Assembly (NCBI GenBank): GCA_945892985.1
Contig: CAMDDU010000091.1
Location: 1 to 7,403 of the forward strand
From: CAITSH01 sp945892985
GTDB lineage: Bacteria; Pseudomonadota; Gammaproteobacteria; Burkholderiales; SG8-39
Reading direction: 5' to 3'
Length of the DNA stretch: 7,403 nucleotides
Each line of letters starts with the position of its first letter. Positions within the stretch are counted from its first letter, which is position 1. Shown piece after piece: positions 1 through 7,153 of the stretch. The notes under the pieces are model-generated. The model was not told the origin of the DNA, did not search any database, and saw only the letters and a program-made list of their open reading frames with translations. Position numbers and translations under genes: made by a program.

Positions 1-50
1 CCCAGCTCGATGTGATAGCGTTGCTCAAAGGTGAGATGCTTGTAGCGCAT
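1..50 (-). CDS. IS30-family transposase, N-terminal fragment (runs off the window)
   Basis: Read on the - strand from an ATG at 50-48, the 16 visible complete codons give MRYKHLTFEQRYHIEL. This matches the well-known start of IS30-family transposases: a helix-turn-helix region beginning M-x-Y-x-H-L-T-x-E-[EQ]-R-Y-x-I. The start is supported by a Shine-Dalgarno-like TAGGAG on the - strand (about 57-62), 6-7 bases before the ATG. The catalytic DDE domain lies beyond the left edge, so I cannot tell whether the element is intact. The gene is transcribed away from the msh operon, so its upstream end faces mshI. The family call rests on a short but characteristic motif. Confidence 0.75.
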   Translation of the reverse strand, partial: MRYKHLTFEQRYHIEL

Positions 51-120
51 GGGATGCTCCTATCCGTCTTCGCAAACAGAAAGGTACACCCTGGGGCATC
101 TCACCTTCCTCTAAAGCCCG

Positions 121-149
121 GATGTTGCACTTCGAGGTTTAATTCGCAA
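121..149 (-). repeat. Probable terminal inverted repeat of the IS30-family element
   Basis: Some 70 bases upstream of the transposase start lies a stretch that reads on the - strand TTGCGAATTAAACCTCGAAG, followed by TGCAACATC. IS30-family ends commonly carry a GAATT-AAA...GAAGTGCAACA type core, so this is probably the outer end of the element. The outer boundary cannot be fixed to the base without the opposite end and the 2-3 bp target duplication, neither of which is in the window. Past it, rightward, the sequence is presumed to be host DNA. Confidence 0.5.
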
Positions 150-217
150 GTTTGCCGCGGCCAAGCCGCACACAAATGCTATGCATTGGGCATAAGGCCG
201 AGTCCGGTCGGCAGGGA

Positions 218-248
218 TTGCCGGAACTAAGGTGTTCTATGCTAAAAT
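218..248 (+). promoter_or_regulatory. Possible upstream promoter with an extended -10 (weak)
   Basis: A TAAAAT hexamer at 243-248, 5 of 6 matches to TATAAT, is preceded by TGC at 240-242, an extended -10 arrangement. The best -35 candidate is TTGCCG at 218-223 with a long 19-bp spacer. It points toward mshI and could act with or instead of the promoter at 254-282. This is a motif match only. Confidence 0.3.
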
Positions 249-249
249 C

Positions 250-267
250 ATCATTGACAACAATGAT
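250..267. repeat. Perfect 7-bp inverted repeat over the -35 region (possible operator)
   Basis: ATCATTG (250-256) and CAATGAT (261-267) are exact reverse complements separated by ACAA (257-260). The -35 hexamer TTGACA (254-259) lies inside it, so a dimeric regulator bound here would overlap RNA polymerase. The surrounding AT-rich stretch makes a chance palindrome possible. No regulator gene is visible in the window. Confidence 0.35.
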
Positions 268-282
268 TTATTTTACTATTTT
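254..282 (+). promoter_or_regulatory. Sigma70-type promoter for the msh operon
   Basis: A perfect -35 hexamer TTGACA (254-259) is followed by a 17-bp spacer and TATTTT (277-282), 4 of 6 matches to the -10 consensus. It sits in the only strongly AT-rich stretch before the operon. Transcription would begin near 288-290, giving a leader of about 20 bases before the mshI ATG. It is the best promoter candidate in the window. The start site itself is inferred. Confidence 0.55.
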
Positions 283-310
283 CAAGTGAAACTGTCACAG
301 TGGTCTGTTT

Positions 311-1240
311 ATGGCATGGTTTTTCTCAAAACCGCAGGCAATACCGGGTTGGATGGTGGTCAGTGTTGAGCCTGACGCGACCAAGTGCGCGCATGTCGCC
401 GTCAAGGGCGAGGGCAGGCCGATGGTCAGCGCTTGGTCGGTCGTCACGCAGGCAGAGGGGGAGACCCTGGCGCAAATCAGCAAAAAAATGAATCTTGCCG
501 ACTATCACTGCGCAACGCTGCTCAAGCCTGGCGACTATCAACTGCTGCTGGTGGAGGCACCCAATGTCACTTCTGACGAGTTAAAGGGCGCGATTCGCTG
601 GAAAATAAAAGATCTGATCGAATACCACATCGATGATGCCACCATCGACGTACTGGATATTCCCTCGCCCGCCGGCAAGCAGCACTCGATGTACGCCATC
701 TCGGCGCGCAACGATTTGCTGCAGCGGCAGATCAAGGACTTCGAGGGCGCGCATATTCCGCTCAAGGTCATCGACATTCCCGAGACCGCCGAGCGCAACA
801 TGGCGCACTTGTTCGGTGATGCGGAGCGGGCCGTGGCGATGCTGTCCTTCGATCATTCGGGCGGGCTGCTGACGATTTCGTTTGCCGGCGAGCTTTATCT
901 TGCGCGCCGCATTGAGGTGGCCTGGACGAACCTGGCCGCGGAGATCGATTCCCAGCGCCAGCATTACCTGGACCGGGTGACCACCGAGTTGCAGCGTTCG
1001 CTGGACCATTTCGAGCGCCAGTTCACGCATCTTTCGGTGACGCAATTGCTGCTGGCACCCCTGCCCAAGGACCTGGGTATCGCCGAGTATTTGTCCTCCA
1101 ACCTCACCATCCGGGTGCGCACCGTGGATGTGGCCGAGGTGATGGACCTGCCCGAATCGGCGCCGATGGCGGCCGAGGACCAGTGGCGCTTGTTCCATGT
1201 GCTGGGCGCGGGCCTGCGGCTTGAGGCGAAGACGCTATGA
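311..1240 (+). CDS. mshI: MSHA biogenesis protein MshI (PilM-like)
   Basis: This 309-residue protein is the PilM-like cytoplasmic component of the MSHA pilus machinery, expected to bind the N-terminal tail of its PilN-like partner at the inner membrane. Recognisable family stretches are YQLLLVEAPNV (76-86), then RWKIKDLIEYHIDDATIDVL (96-115), and LQRSLDHFERQF (227-238). There is no signal peptide or membrane segment, as expected for a cytoplasmic protein. The N-terminal strand (GWMVVSVEPDATK, 13-25) occupies the place of the actin-like D-x-G phosphate loop of true PilM but lacks that motif, so ATP binding is doubtful. The ATG at 311 is chosen because an in-frame TGA at 287-289 leaves no earlier ATG, GTG or TTG. 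The Shine-Dalgarno sequence is weak. It is the first gene of the operon, and its stop overlaps the next start as ATGA. Vibrio MshI is, from memory, longer and fuses PilM- and PilN-like parts; here they are separate genes. Confidence 0.88.
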   Translation: MAWFFSKPQAIPGWMVVSVEPDATKCAHVAVKGEGRPMVSAWSVVTQAEGETLAQISKKMNLADYHCATLLKPGDYQLLLVEAPNVTSDELKGAIRWKIKDLIEYHIDDATIDVLDIPSPAGKQHSMYAISARNDLLQRQIKDFEGAHIPLKVIDIPETAERNMAHLFGDAERAVAMLSFDHSGGLLTISFAGELYLARRIEVAWTNLAAEIDSQRQHYLDRVTTELQRSLDHFERQFTHLSVTQLLLAPLPKDLGIAEYLSSNLTIRVRTVDVAEVMDLPESAPMAAEDQWRLFHVLGAGLRLEAKTL

Positions 1241-1968
1241 GCCAGCAGATCAACCTGTTCAATCCGGTTTTTCTGCGTCAGGAAAAGTATTTTTCCGCCC
1301 TGGCAGGCATGCAGGCGATAGGCCTGCTGGTGCTGGGGATGCTCGGGTTTTACGCCTACGCGGTGTTCGAAGTGGACGGCCTGACGCGGCAGGCTTCTTT
1401 GCTCGATCGCCAGCAACTGGCGGCACAGGGACGCCTGGCCAAAGTGACCGCGGAGTTTGGCGTCAAGCCGGCCGATGCGGCGCTGGCCGCCCAGGCCAAG
1501 GACATGCAGGCGGGCATTGTCGCGCGCCAGGGCCTGCTCAGTGCGCTTGACTCCGGAAGCTTCGGCGCCGAGCGCGGACTGGCCGAATACATGCGTGCGC
1601 TGGCGCGCCAGGCCGTTCAAGGTTTGTGGCTGACCGCCTTTAGTGTTGACGAGGGCGGGGTGAACTTCAGCATCAGCGGCATGGCCTTGAGCCCGGAACT
1701 CGTACCGGTGTTTGTGCGCGGCCTTGGCGCCGAGAAAAGCATGCACGGGCGCAGCCTGGACAACCTGGCGATGTCCCAGCAGGCCTTCGCCGTCATGCCG
1801 CCGCGTGCGACGCAAGCCGTACAGGTGCCTGTGGTGGCGTTCGTGCTGAGCTCGGGTATGGGCGAGGCTGGCGCAACCGAGAGCGAGCCGGCACCGGTCC
1901 CAGCCCCGGCGGCGCCGGTTCGACCGGCTGCACCCGCCGCGGCGGGTGATGCCAAGGCGGGCAACTGA
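1237..1968 (+). CDS. PilN-like MSHA biogenesis protein (second half of a split MshI)
   Basis: This 243-residue bitopic inner-membrane protein has the PilN layout. A short cytoplasmic tail carries the INLFNP motif (5-10), which in PilN docks into PilM. One membrane helix follows at about 22-44, then a heptad-like coiled coil (about 47-75) and a periplasmic domain with the typical stretch LWLTAFSVDEGGVNFSISGM (130-149). The C-terminal 30 or so residues (about 213-243) are a Pro/Ala/Glu-rich low-complexity tail that looks disordered. It should bridge MshI in the cytoplasm and MshJ/MshK in the periplasm. It starts in the ATGA overlap with mshI, with TGAGG about 10 bases upstream, and ends 2 bases before mshJ. 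Some genomes label this gene mshI2 or PilN; I leave the symbol open. Confidence 0.82.
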   Translation: MSQQINLFNPVFLRQEKYFSALAGMQAIGLLVLGMLGFYAYAVFEVDGLTRQASLLDRQQLAAQGRLAKVTAEFGVKPADAALAAQAKDMQAGIVARQGLLSALDSGSFGAERGLAEYMRALARQAVQGLWLTAFSVDEGGVNFSISGMALSPELVPVFVRGLGAEKSMHGRSLDNLAMSQQAFAVMPPRATQAVQVPVVAFVLSSGMGEAGATESEPAPVPAPAAPVRPAAPAAAGDAKAGN

Positions 1969-1970
1969 GT

Positions 1971-2660
1971 ATGGACAAGCTCAAACTCCTGCTCCAAGGC
2001 TATGCTGATCGCATCGACGCGCTCAGCTTACGCGAACGCGCCCTGGTCTTTCTTGCGGCGGCGGCGGTGCTGTTTTTAACCTATGACACTTTTTTGCTCG
2101 AACCCCTTTTAAAGAGGCAGAAGGCCTTGTTCGAGGCGACGCAGCTACGACAGGCCGCCGTTACCGGTATCGAGCAACAGATCCAGGCCGTGCTGCAGCG
2201 CCGTAGCGATGATCCGGATGCGGCGAATCGCGCCGCCCAAATGCAATTGAAAGACGAGCTAGCGCTACTCGATGCCAAATTGGCGCAGCGGCAAAGCCGG
2301 CTCGTCCCGGCCGACCGGATGGTCAGGTTGCTCGAGGCGATGTTGCGCGACAAGCGCCAACTGCAGGTGCTGTCGCTGCGCAGCGCGCCGCCGGTGGAAC
2401 TGGGTGTCAAGGTCGGCGCGCCCGCCGCCGCACCCCAGCCTGACGCCGCTGCAATGGCCGGGCGCGGTCTTTATCGTCATGGCATTGAGCTGGCCTTGCG
2501 CGGCACTTATCCGGATCTTCTCGATTATGTCGCCGCGCTCGAGGCTTACCGCGACAAGTTTTATCTTGGCGCCAGTTCGCTCAGTGCGAACGGCGTGGAT
2601 GCGACGCTGAACCTGAGTCTTTACACCATCAGCCTGAGCAGCACCTGGGTGACGTTCTGA
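1971..2660 (+). CDS. mshJ: MSHA biogenesis protein MshJ (PilO/GspM-like)
   Basis: This 229-residue bitopic inner-membrane protein is the PilO/GspM-type partner of the PilN-like protein. A basic-amphipathic N-terminus is followed by one membrane helix (about 24-43, ALVFLAAAAVLFLTY...), a long periplasmic coiled coil (about 45-110) and a C-terminal alpha/beta domain (about 165-225) of the ferredoxin-like type. The segment LVPADRMVRLLEAMLRDK (111-128) is typical of MshJ proteins. An Ala/Pro-rich linker (about 149-163) separates coiled coil and domain. An AAGG at 1954-1957 is a possible ribosome site, somewhat distant from the ATG. The stop overlaps the mshK start by one base (TGATG). Confidence 0.87.
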   Translation: MDKLKLLLQGYADRIDALSLRERALVFLAAAAVLFLTYDTFLLEPLLKRQKALFEATQLRQAAVTGIEQQIQAVLQRRSDDPDAANRAAQMQLKDELALLDAKLAQRQSRLVPADRMVRLLEAMLRDKRQLQVLSLRSAPPVELGVKVGAPAAAPQPDAAAMAGRGLYRHGIELALRGTYPDLLDYVAALEAYRDKFYLGASSLSANGVDATLNLSLYTISLSSTWVTF

Positions 2661-3034
2661 TGCACACGATCCCATCCGTCGTCCTGGGCCTCGCGCTGCT
2701 GTTGCCAGGGGCCGGCCCGGCCCTGGCGCAGGTGCTTGCCGACCCGACCCGGCCGCCGGCCGCATTGCTCTCGGGCGCGTTCGTGCCGGGCGCAGCACCT
2801 GCGAATGCACTGCAGTCTATAATTTTGTCCGGTGGACGCAAGATTGCCGTTATTAATGGGCAATCCGTTCCGCTGGGTGGAAAATATGGCGATGCGCGGC
2901 TGATTGGCATAGCGGCCGCTGAGGTCCGCTTGCAAAGTGACAAAGGAATCGAGGTGATGAAACTGTATCCCGGTCTTGAAAAACGCAGTACATCGGTCTG
3001 GCCGGTGCAGCCGAAAAAGGGAGCAGGATCATGA
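2660..3034 (+). CDS. mshK: MSHA biogenesis protein MshK (PilP/GspC-like periplasmic protein)
   Basis: This 124-residue protein begins with a cleavable signal peptide (1-23, hydrophobic core VVLGLALLL, probable cut after ALA). Just inside the mature protein is DPTRPP (28-33), the hallmark of MshK and related PilP/GspC proteins. A small beta-rich homology-region-like domain follows (about 51-103: LQSIILSGGRKIAVINGQSV, then GGKYGDARLIGI and the last strands). It should sit in the periplasm between the MshJ/PilN-like pair and the MshL secretin, probably contacting the N-domains of MshL. The short length is normal for MshK. There is no strong Shine-Dalgarno sequence, which suggests coupling to mshJ. 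It overlaps mshL by ATGA. Confidence 0.85.
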   Translation: MHTIPSVVLGLALLLPGAGPALAQVLADPTRPPAALLSGAFVPGAAPANALQSIILSGGRKIAVINGQSVPLGGKYGDARLIGIAAAEVRLQSDKGIEVMKLYPGLEKRSTSVWPVQPKKGAGS

Positions 3035-4842
3035 AGCATCGGATTTTTGTCGCGGGGTTGAGCCTGCTGCTGGCCGCCTGTGCCAATGAGCCCGCGCGCC
3101 TGGGAAAAGTCGATGCCGCCATCCTCGCAGAGGTCAACAAGGCGAGGATACCGCCGCAGGCCGCGCCGCAACCCGAAGAAGTCAATCTTGCGCTGATGCC
3201 GCCCTTGCGCGCCGCATTGCCGGCGAACCCGCGCCAGGCGCTGGAAGCCAAATTCGACCTGGTCGTCAACAACGGCTCGGCGCGCGAGATTTTCATGTCG
3301 CTGGTTTCGGGTACGCGCTACAGCATGATTGTTCATCCGGAGGTCGCCGGATCGCTTTCGGTCAATCTGAAGGATGTGACCCTGCGCGAGGCGCTGGAGG
3401 CCATACGGGAAGTCTACGGCTACGAATTCAAGATCGACGGCACACGGGTCTACATCCAGTCGGCTGGCTTGCAGACGCGGGTATTCCAAGTCAACTACCT
3501 TACCGGTGCGCGCCAGGGTCGCAGCGACATGCGTGTCGCCTCGACTTCGGTGGCCAATGCCGGGGGCACAGGAACGACAACCACAGCTACCACTGGAGGC
3601 GTTGCAGTTGGCGTTGCCACAGGCGCGTCCGGCCCCCCCTCATTGACGCCGGGTGCCGGAGGCGCACTGAGTGGCAGCAATGCCGCCAGTGAAGCGATTC
3701 GCTTATCCACAGTAACCCTGACCGATTTGTGGCAGGAGATTGCTTTTTCGCTTCGCGCCATTGTCGGCATCACGGCTGTGAGCGGAAGTGCCGACGGGCG
3801 CAATGTGATCATCAGCCCGCAATCGGGGGTGGTGGTGGTACGCGCCCTGCCGCAGGAATTGCGCAATGTCGAAAATTACCTCAAGGCGATGCGTGTGTCG
3901 GTCGAGCGGCAAGTGATCATAGAGGCGAAAATCGTCGACGTGACGCTGAGCCAGTCGTACCAGTCCGGGGTGAATTGGGCGGCATTTCCGACCAGTGGTC
4001 TTGCCGGTGGATTTACCAATACGCCGAATACAAGTCCTATTGGCCGTACCGGGGCGCTGTCTGACAGCAGTTTTAGCGGTAATTCGACGGCACGCCAGAT
4101 CGCCGCGGTTGGCGCGGGACTGGCCGCCGGCGTGAACCCGGCCGGCGCGTTTGGGCTTGCTTTCCAGACTAATAACTTTGCCGCAATCCTGAGCTTTCTT
4201 GAGTCGCAGGGATCGGTTCAGGTGCTGTCGAGCCCGCGTATCGCCGCAACGAATAATCAGAAGGCCGTGCTTAAAGTCGGTTCCGATGAGAGCGTCATTC
4301 TCAGCGTCAGCCCAAGAATCGTCACGCCGGCCACGCCCACCAGTCCGCAGACGATTACGCCTGGAGCCCCTACGTTGGGGACGCTTTTTTCCGGTATATC
4401 GCTCGACATCACGCCGCAGATCGACGATGCGGGAAATATAACGCTGCATATCCACCCGCTGATCAGCAATATCACGCAAAAACTCCTGCAGTTTGATGAC
4501 GGCGGGGGGCCGCGCAACATCCAGGTTGCGAGTGCCGCAATCAATGAATCTGACACCATTGTCCGCGCCCGCGACGGCAACATCGTGGTGCTGGGCGGGC
4601 TGATGAAAGTGGAGTTGCAGGATAATCGTGGTGGCGTGCCCGGCCTGTCTGATACGCCGGGTATTGGCAGTTTGTTCCGCAACAGCGGCGCATCCACGGT
4701 CAAAAAGGAGTTGATCATCCTGATCAAATCGACAGTGATCAAAAGCGACTCCGATTGGCAGCAGGATATCCAGCAGGCAAGCGAGCGCCTGCAAGGCTAC
4801 GGTGCGAACCCGGCGCCGCAGGCCACCGACCAGGCAAAGTGA
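3031..4842 (+). CDS. mshL: MSHA-type pilus secretin MshL (outer-membrane lipoprotein)
   Basis: This 603-residue secretin should form the outer-membrane ring through which the pilus leaves. The N-terminus is a lipoprotein signal with lipobox LAAC (Cys17). The next residue is Ala rather than Asp, consistent with sorting to the outer membrane. Domains in order: a short linker; a secretin/TonB N-terminal-type domain (about 74-143, with REIFMSLV and VTLREALEAIREVYGYEFK); a Gly/Thr/Ala/Ser-rich flexible segment (about 174-222); an N-domain (about 224-290, VIISPQSGVVVVRALPQELR); and the secretin core (about 293-570). The core shows VQVLSSPRIAATNNQKA (396-412), GGVPGLSDTPGIGSLFR (534-550) and KKELIILIKSTVI (558-570). 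A short tail follows, possibly for pilotin contact. A good Shine-Dalgarno AGGGAG (3018-3023) lies 7 bases before the ATG, the best in the operon, fitting a multimeric product needed in more copies. Confidence 0.93.
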   Translation: MKHRIFVAGLSLLLAACANEPARLGKVDAAILAEVNKARIPPQAAPQPEEVNLALMPPLRAALPANPRQALEAKFDLVVNNGSAREIFMSLVSGTRYSMIVHPEVAGSLSVNLKDVTLREALEAIREVYGYEFKIDGTRVYIQSAGLQTRVFQVNYLTGARQGRSDMRVASTSVANAGGTGTTTTATTGGVAVGVATGASGPPSLTPGAGGALSGSNAASEAIRLSTVTLTDLWQEIAFSLRAIVGITAVSGSADGRNVIISPQSGVVVVRALPQELRNVENYLKAMRVSVERQVIIEAKIVDVTLSQSYQSGVNWAAFPTSGLAGGFTNTPNTSPIGRTGALSDSSFSGNSTARQIAAVGAGLAAGVNPAGAFGLAFQTNNFAAILSFLESQGSVQVLSSPRIAATNNQKAVLKVGSDESVILSVSPRIVTPATPTSPQTITPGAPTLGTLFSGISLDITPQIDDAGNITLHIHPLISNITQKLLQFDDGGGPRNIQVASAAINESDTIVRARDGNIVVLGGLMKVELQDNRGGVPGLSDTPGIGSLFRNSGASTVKKELIILIKSTVIKSDSDWQQDIQQASERLQGYGANPAPQATDQAK

Positions 4843-5729
4843 TTTACCTTTCCCATTTTGGCCTGCGCGAGCCGCCGTTTGGCATAACGCCTGACACAAG
4901 TTTTTATTACGCCTGTGCGAGCATCCAGCAGGCCTTGAACACCCTCGTCGTGGCGGTGGCAAACGGCGAGGGTTTTATAAAAATAACCGGCGAGGTGGGC
5001 ACCGGCAAGACGCTGTTGTGCCGCAAGTTCCTCGCTTCGCTGGATGAGAACTGGGCGTCCGCGTACATACCCAACCCGGACCTCGAACCCAATACGCTGC
5101 TGCTCGCGCTGGCCGAAGAACTCGGACTGAAAATCGAGGGTGCGCTCGACCAGCACCACCTGCTCAAGGCGCTCAACCTGGGCTTGCTCGATTTCGCTAG
5201 GCGCAAAAAGCGCGTCGTGGTCTGCCTGGACGAGACGCAGGCCATGCCGCTCGAGTCGCTCGAGACCCTGCGTTTGCTGACCAATCTTGAAACTGAAAAA
5301 AGAAAGTTGGTGCAGGTGATCCTGTTCGGGCAGCCGGAACTTGACGAACGCTTGGCGGAGAATTCCGTGCGCCAGTTGCGCCAGCGCATAACTTTTCAGC
5401 ATCACATGGGTACGCTGACACGCCGCGAAACCGACCACTACCTGGCCTACCGCTTGTCGGTCGCCGGGTATAGCGGCGATGCGGTATTTTCGCGCGCCGC
5501 GGTGGGGGTGATCCACCGGGCGAGCCAGGGCGTGCCGCGTTTGGTGAATATCCTTGCCAACAAGGCGCTGATGGCTGCGTACGGGGAGGGCAGGCGCGGC
5601 GTTGGCTGGCAGCAGGCGCGCGCCGCGGTTGCCGATACGCCGGCCTCATACCGATCGCACCGCGCCTGGGTCTGGTTTGCCTCGGCCTGCGTTGCCGGCA
5701 GTGGATTGGGCTGGATGCTGCTGCGATGA
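4839..5729 (+). CDS. mshM: MSHA biogenesis protein MshM (ExeA/GspA-like AAA ATPase), GTG start
   Basis: This 296-residue ATPase resembles ExeA/GspA of type II secretion, where the ExeA-ExeB pair helps the secretin pass or assemble in the peptidoglycan. The N-terminus IYLSHFGLREPPFGITPDTSF is the family signature. Walker A is GEVGTGKT (51-58) and Walker B is VVVCLDE (126-132, Asp131/Glu132) followed by TQ, where DEAQ is more usual. The stretch LETLRLLTNLETEKRK (141-156), then LFGQPELDERL (162-172) and LRQRI (180-184) are further conserved parts. A single membrane helix ends the protein (about 277-293), and there is no peptidoglycan-binding domain as in full ExeA. I chose GTG at 4839, which overlaps the mshL stop as GTGA, because the family signature begins exactly there. 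An upstream in-frame ATG at 4755 would add 28 unrelated residues inside mshL. It overlaps mshN by ATGA. Confidence 0.9.
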   Translation: MIYLSHFGLREPPFGITPDTSFYYACASIQQALNTLVVAVANGEGFIKITGEVGTGKTLLCRKFLASLDENWASAYIPNPDLEPNTLLLALAEELGLKIEGALDQHHLLKALNLGLLDFARRKKRVVVCLDETQAMPLESLETLRLLTNLETEKRKLVQVILFGQPELDERLAENSVRQLRQRITFQHHMGTLTRRETDHYLAYRLSVAGYSGDAVFSRAAVGVIHRASQGVPRLVNILANKALMAAYGEGRRGVGWQQARAAVADTPASYRSHRAWVWFASACVAGSGLGWMLLR

Positions 5730-7000
5730 GCCTGATCAATAAAATGCTGCAAGAGCTGGACAAGCGCCATGCCGTTGACGAGACGGGCAAGCCCGGGTCG
5801 CCGGCCAACGTGAAGGCGCTCGTGCAACAATTGCGGCCGGTCAAGGCGAGGCGTGATTTTGGCGAGGCATTCTGGCGTGCGATGGCCGCATTGATGATAG
5901 GAGCGCTTGGCTGGATTGCCTGGTTGTTATGGCAGATCGCACCCACATCGGTGGTGACCGATCTTGCTTTTCAGGCCAAGGGCGCCGTAGCTGTGCCGCC
6001 ATCGGCAACAACGGTAAATACGACGGCGGCATCCGCGGAAGCACCTGCCGGGTCCTCTGAGGCCGCGATTGCAAACGCCCCTTTGGGGCTGGCACCTGCG
6101 CTTGCGGAAAAGCCGGCGGAGTTGCCGTCCGCGCCGGCTGTCGTGCCGATCGCAACAGCAATGGAGCCGGTGAAGATAGACATGCTCAGGCTGGCGACGG
6201 AAATCACCACGCCAATACCCGCTTTAGTCCGGCGTGCTAAACCCCCGGCTTCAAAGGTGGAACAAAAAGGCAGGGGCATTTCTTCGCCTGACGCGAAGAC
6301 TGTGGAGGGAGCGGCCGCTGCTGCCACGCCGCACACGGCAGCGCCGATGCTGCTCAAGCCACAGGTGAGTCCCGCTCCGACCAGGGCGCCGGCAGGTGAC
6401 GGGAAAATTGAAAAACGTAGCAACGCCAGCAACCGGGAGCGCGCTGACGCTGAATTCCGGCGCGCCACCGCGTTCATCAACCAGGGGCGGATCGCCGAGG
6501 CGATGGAGTCGCTCAATGCAAGCCTGTCGCTTGATCCGGCCTACGAGGTCGCACGCCAGACGGCGGTGGGCCTGCAACTTGAAAACCGGCGTGTTGATGA
6601 TGCGCAACACCTGTTGCAGGACGGACTTGCGATCAACCCGTCACAGACGGGCTTTGCCATGTTGTTGGCACGCATCCAGGTCGAGCGCGGGGACCTGAAC
6701 GGCGCACTGGCCACGCTGCAAAAACATGGCGCGACAGCTGATAATAACGCCGACTATCTGGCGTTTTCCGCGGCTATTCTGCAACGGCTTGCGCGTCACA
6801 AGGAGGCCGCCGACATTTATCAAACGGTATTGCGGCTGCAACCGGGTAGCGGTGTGTGGTGGATGGGGCTTGGCATCTCGCTGCAAACACTCAAACAGTC
6901 GGCGGAGGCGGCAGAGGCATTCCGCCGTGCCCGCAGCGCAGGGACTTTGTCGCCGGAGTTGTTGGCGTTTGTAGAGCAGCGAATCAAGCAACTGCAGTAA
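5726..7000 (+). CDS. mshN: MSHA biogenesis protein MshN (membrane-anchored TPR protein)
   Basis: This 424-residue protein begins with MSLINKMLQELDKRH, the hallmark of MshN. One membrane helix (about 49-70, FWRAMAALMIGALGWIAWLLW) places a short N-terminal tail in the cytoplasm and the rest in the periplasm. A long Ala/Pro/Thr-rich linker (about 86-225) leads to a helical C-terminal part (about 236-424) with roughly five tetratricopeptide-like repeats, for example RATAFINQGRIAEAMESLNA, then LARIQVERGDLNGALATLQK and GLGISLQTLKQSAEAAEAFR. It probably pairs with MshM as ExeB does with ExeA, the TPRs giving a binding surface. Its start overlaps mshM by ATGA and has no obvious Shine-Dalgarno sequence, so it depends on coupling. 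It is the last recognisable msh gene in the window. Confidence 0.9.
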   Translation: MSLINKMLQELDKRHAVDETGKPGSPANVKALVQQLRPVKARRDFGEAFWRAMAALMIGALGWIAWLLWQIAPTSVVTDLAFQAKGAVAVPPSATTVNTTAASAEAPAGSSEAAIANAPLGLAPALAEKPAELPSAPAVVPIATAMEPVKIDMLRLATEITTPIPALVRRAKPPASKVEQKGRGISSPDAKTVEGAAAAATPHTAAPMLLKPQVSPAPTRAPAGDGKIEKRSNASNRERADAEFRRATAFINQGRIAEAMESLNASLSLDPAYEVARQTAVGLQLENRRVDDAQHLLQDGLAINPSQTGFAMLLARIQVERGDLNGALATLQKHGATADNNADYLAFSAAILQRLARHKEAADIYQTVLRLQPGSGVWWMGLGISLQTLKQSAEAAEAFRRARSAGTLSPELLAFVEQRIKQLQ

Positions 7001-7153
7001 AGAGTCGACGCGGCCCTCGCCCGCTGCGTCGCCAGATGCCCCTGTCGGAACCTGCAGTAGCAGGCCAAGAGGCTTAGTAACGCACTGGTGGCGCTGGGGG
7101 CGATCATGCTGCCGCAACGGCCCGAACGTATTGGTGCACCTTGCATGCCATCA
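7001..7153. other. Non-coding gap after mshN; no mshE and no clear terminator
   Basis: I see no supported gene here. There are two short hairpins, GACGC (7007-7011) with GCGTC (7026-7030), and CCTGC-AGTA-GCAGG (7051-7064). Neither is followed by a run of T, so neither looks like an intrinsic terminator. In known msh operons the assembly ATPase gene mshE usually follows mshN, but no start of such a gene is present. Confidence 0.5.

Noticed and set aside
203..225. Inverted repeat TCCGG...CCGGA with an inner CGGCA...TGCCG upstream of mshI
   Set aside because: The arms are only 5 bp, the two pairings compete for the same bases, and GC-rich sequence gives such repeats often; no T-run or known operator pattern is attached.
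12..230. Small + strand open frame (72 codons) in the left flank
   Set aside because: It runs antisense to the IS30 transposase start and through the presumed terminal repeat, so it cannot be an ancestral gene; the composition is unremarkable.
964..1815. Open frame of 283 codons on the - strand across mshI and the PilN-like gene
   Set aside because: It spans two real genes antisense, shows no domain or ribosome site, and fits the shadow expected from third-position GC bias.
3703..4962. Long open frame (419 codons) on the - strand inside mshL and the start of mshM
   Set aside because: It is antisense to a confidently identified secretin, its translation is rich in Arg, Gly, Ala and His with no recognisable domain, and such frames are common opposite GC-rich genes.
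7007..7064. Two short hairpins after mshN considered as a terminator
   Set aside because: The stems are only about 5 bp and no T-run follows either, so they do not meet the usual pattern of an intrinsic terminator.
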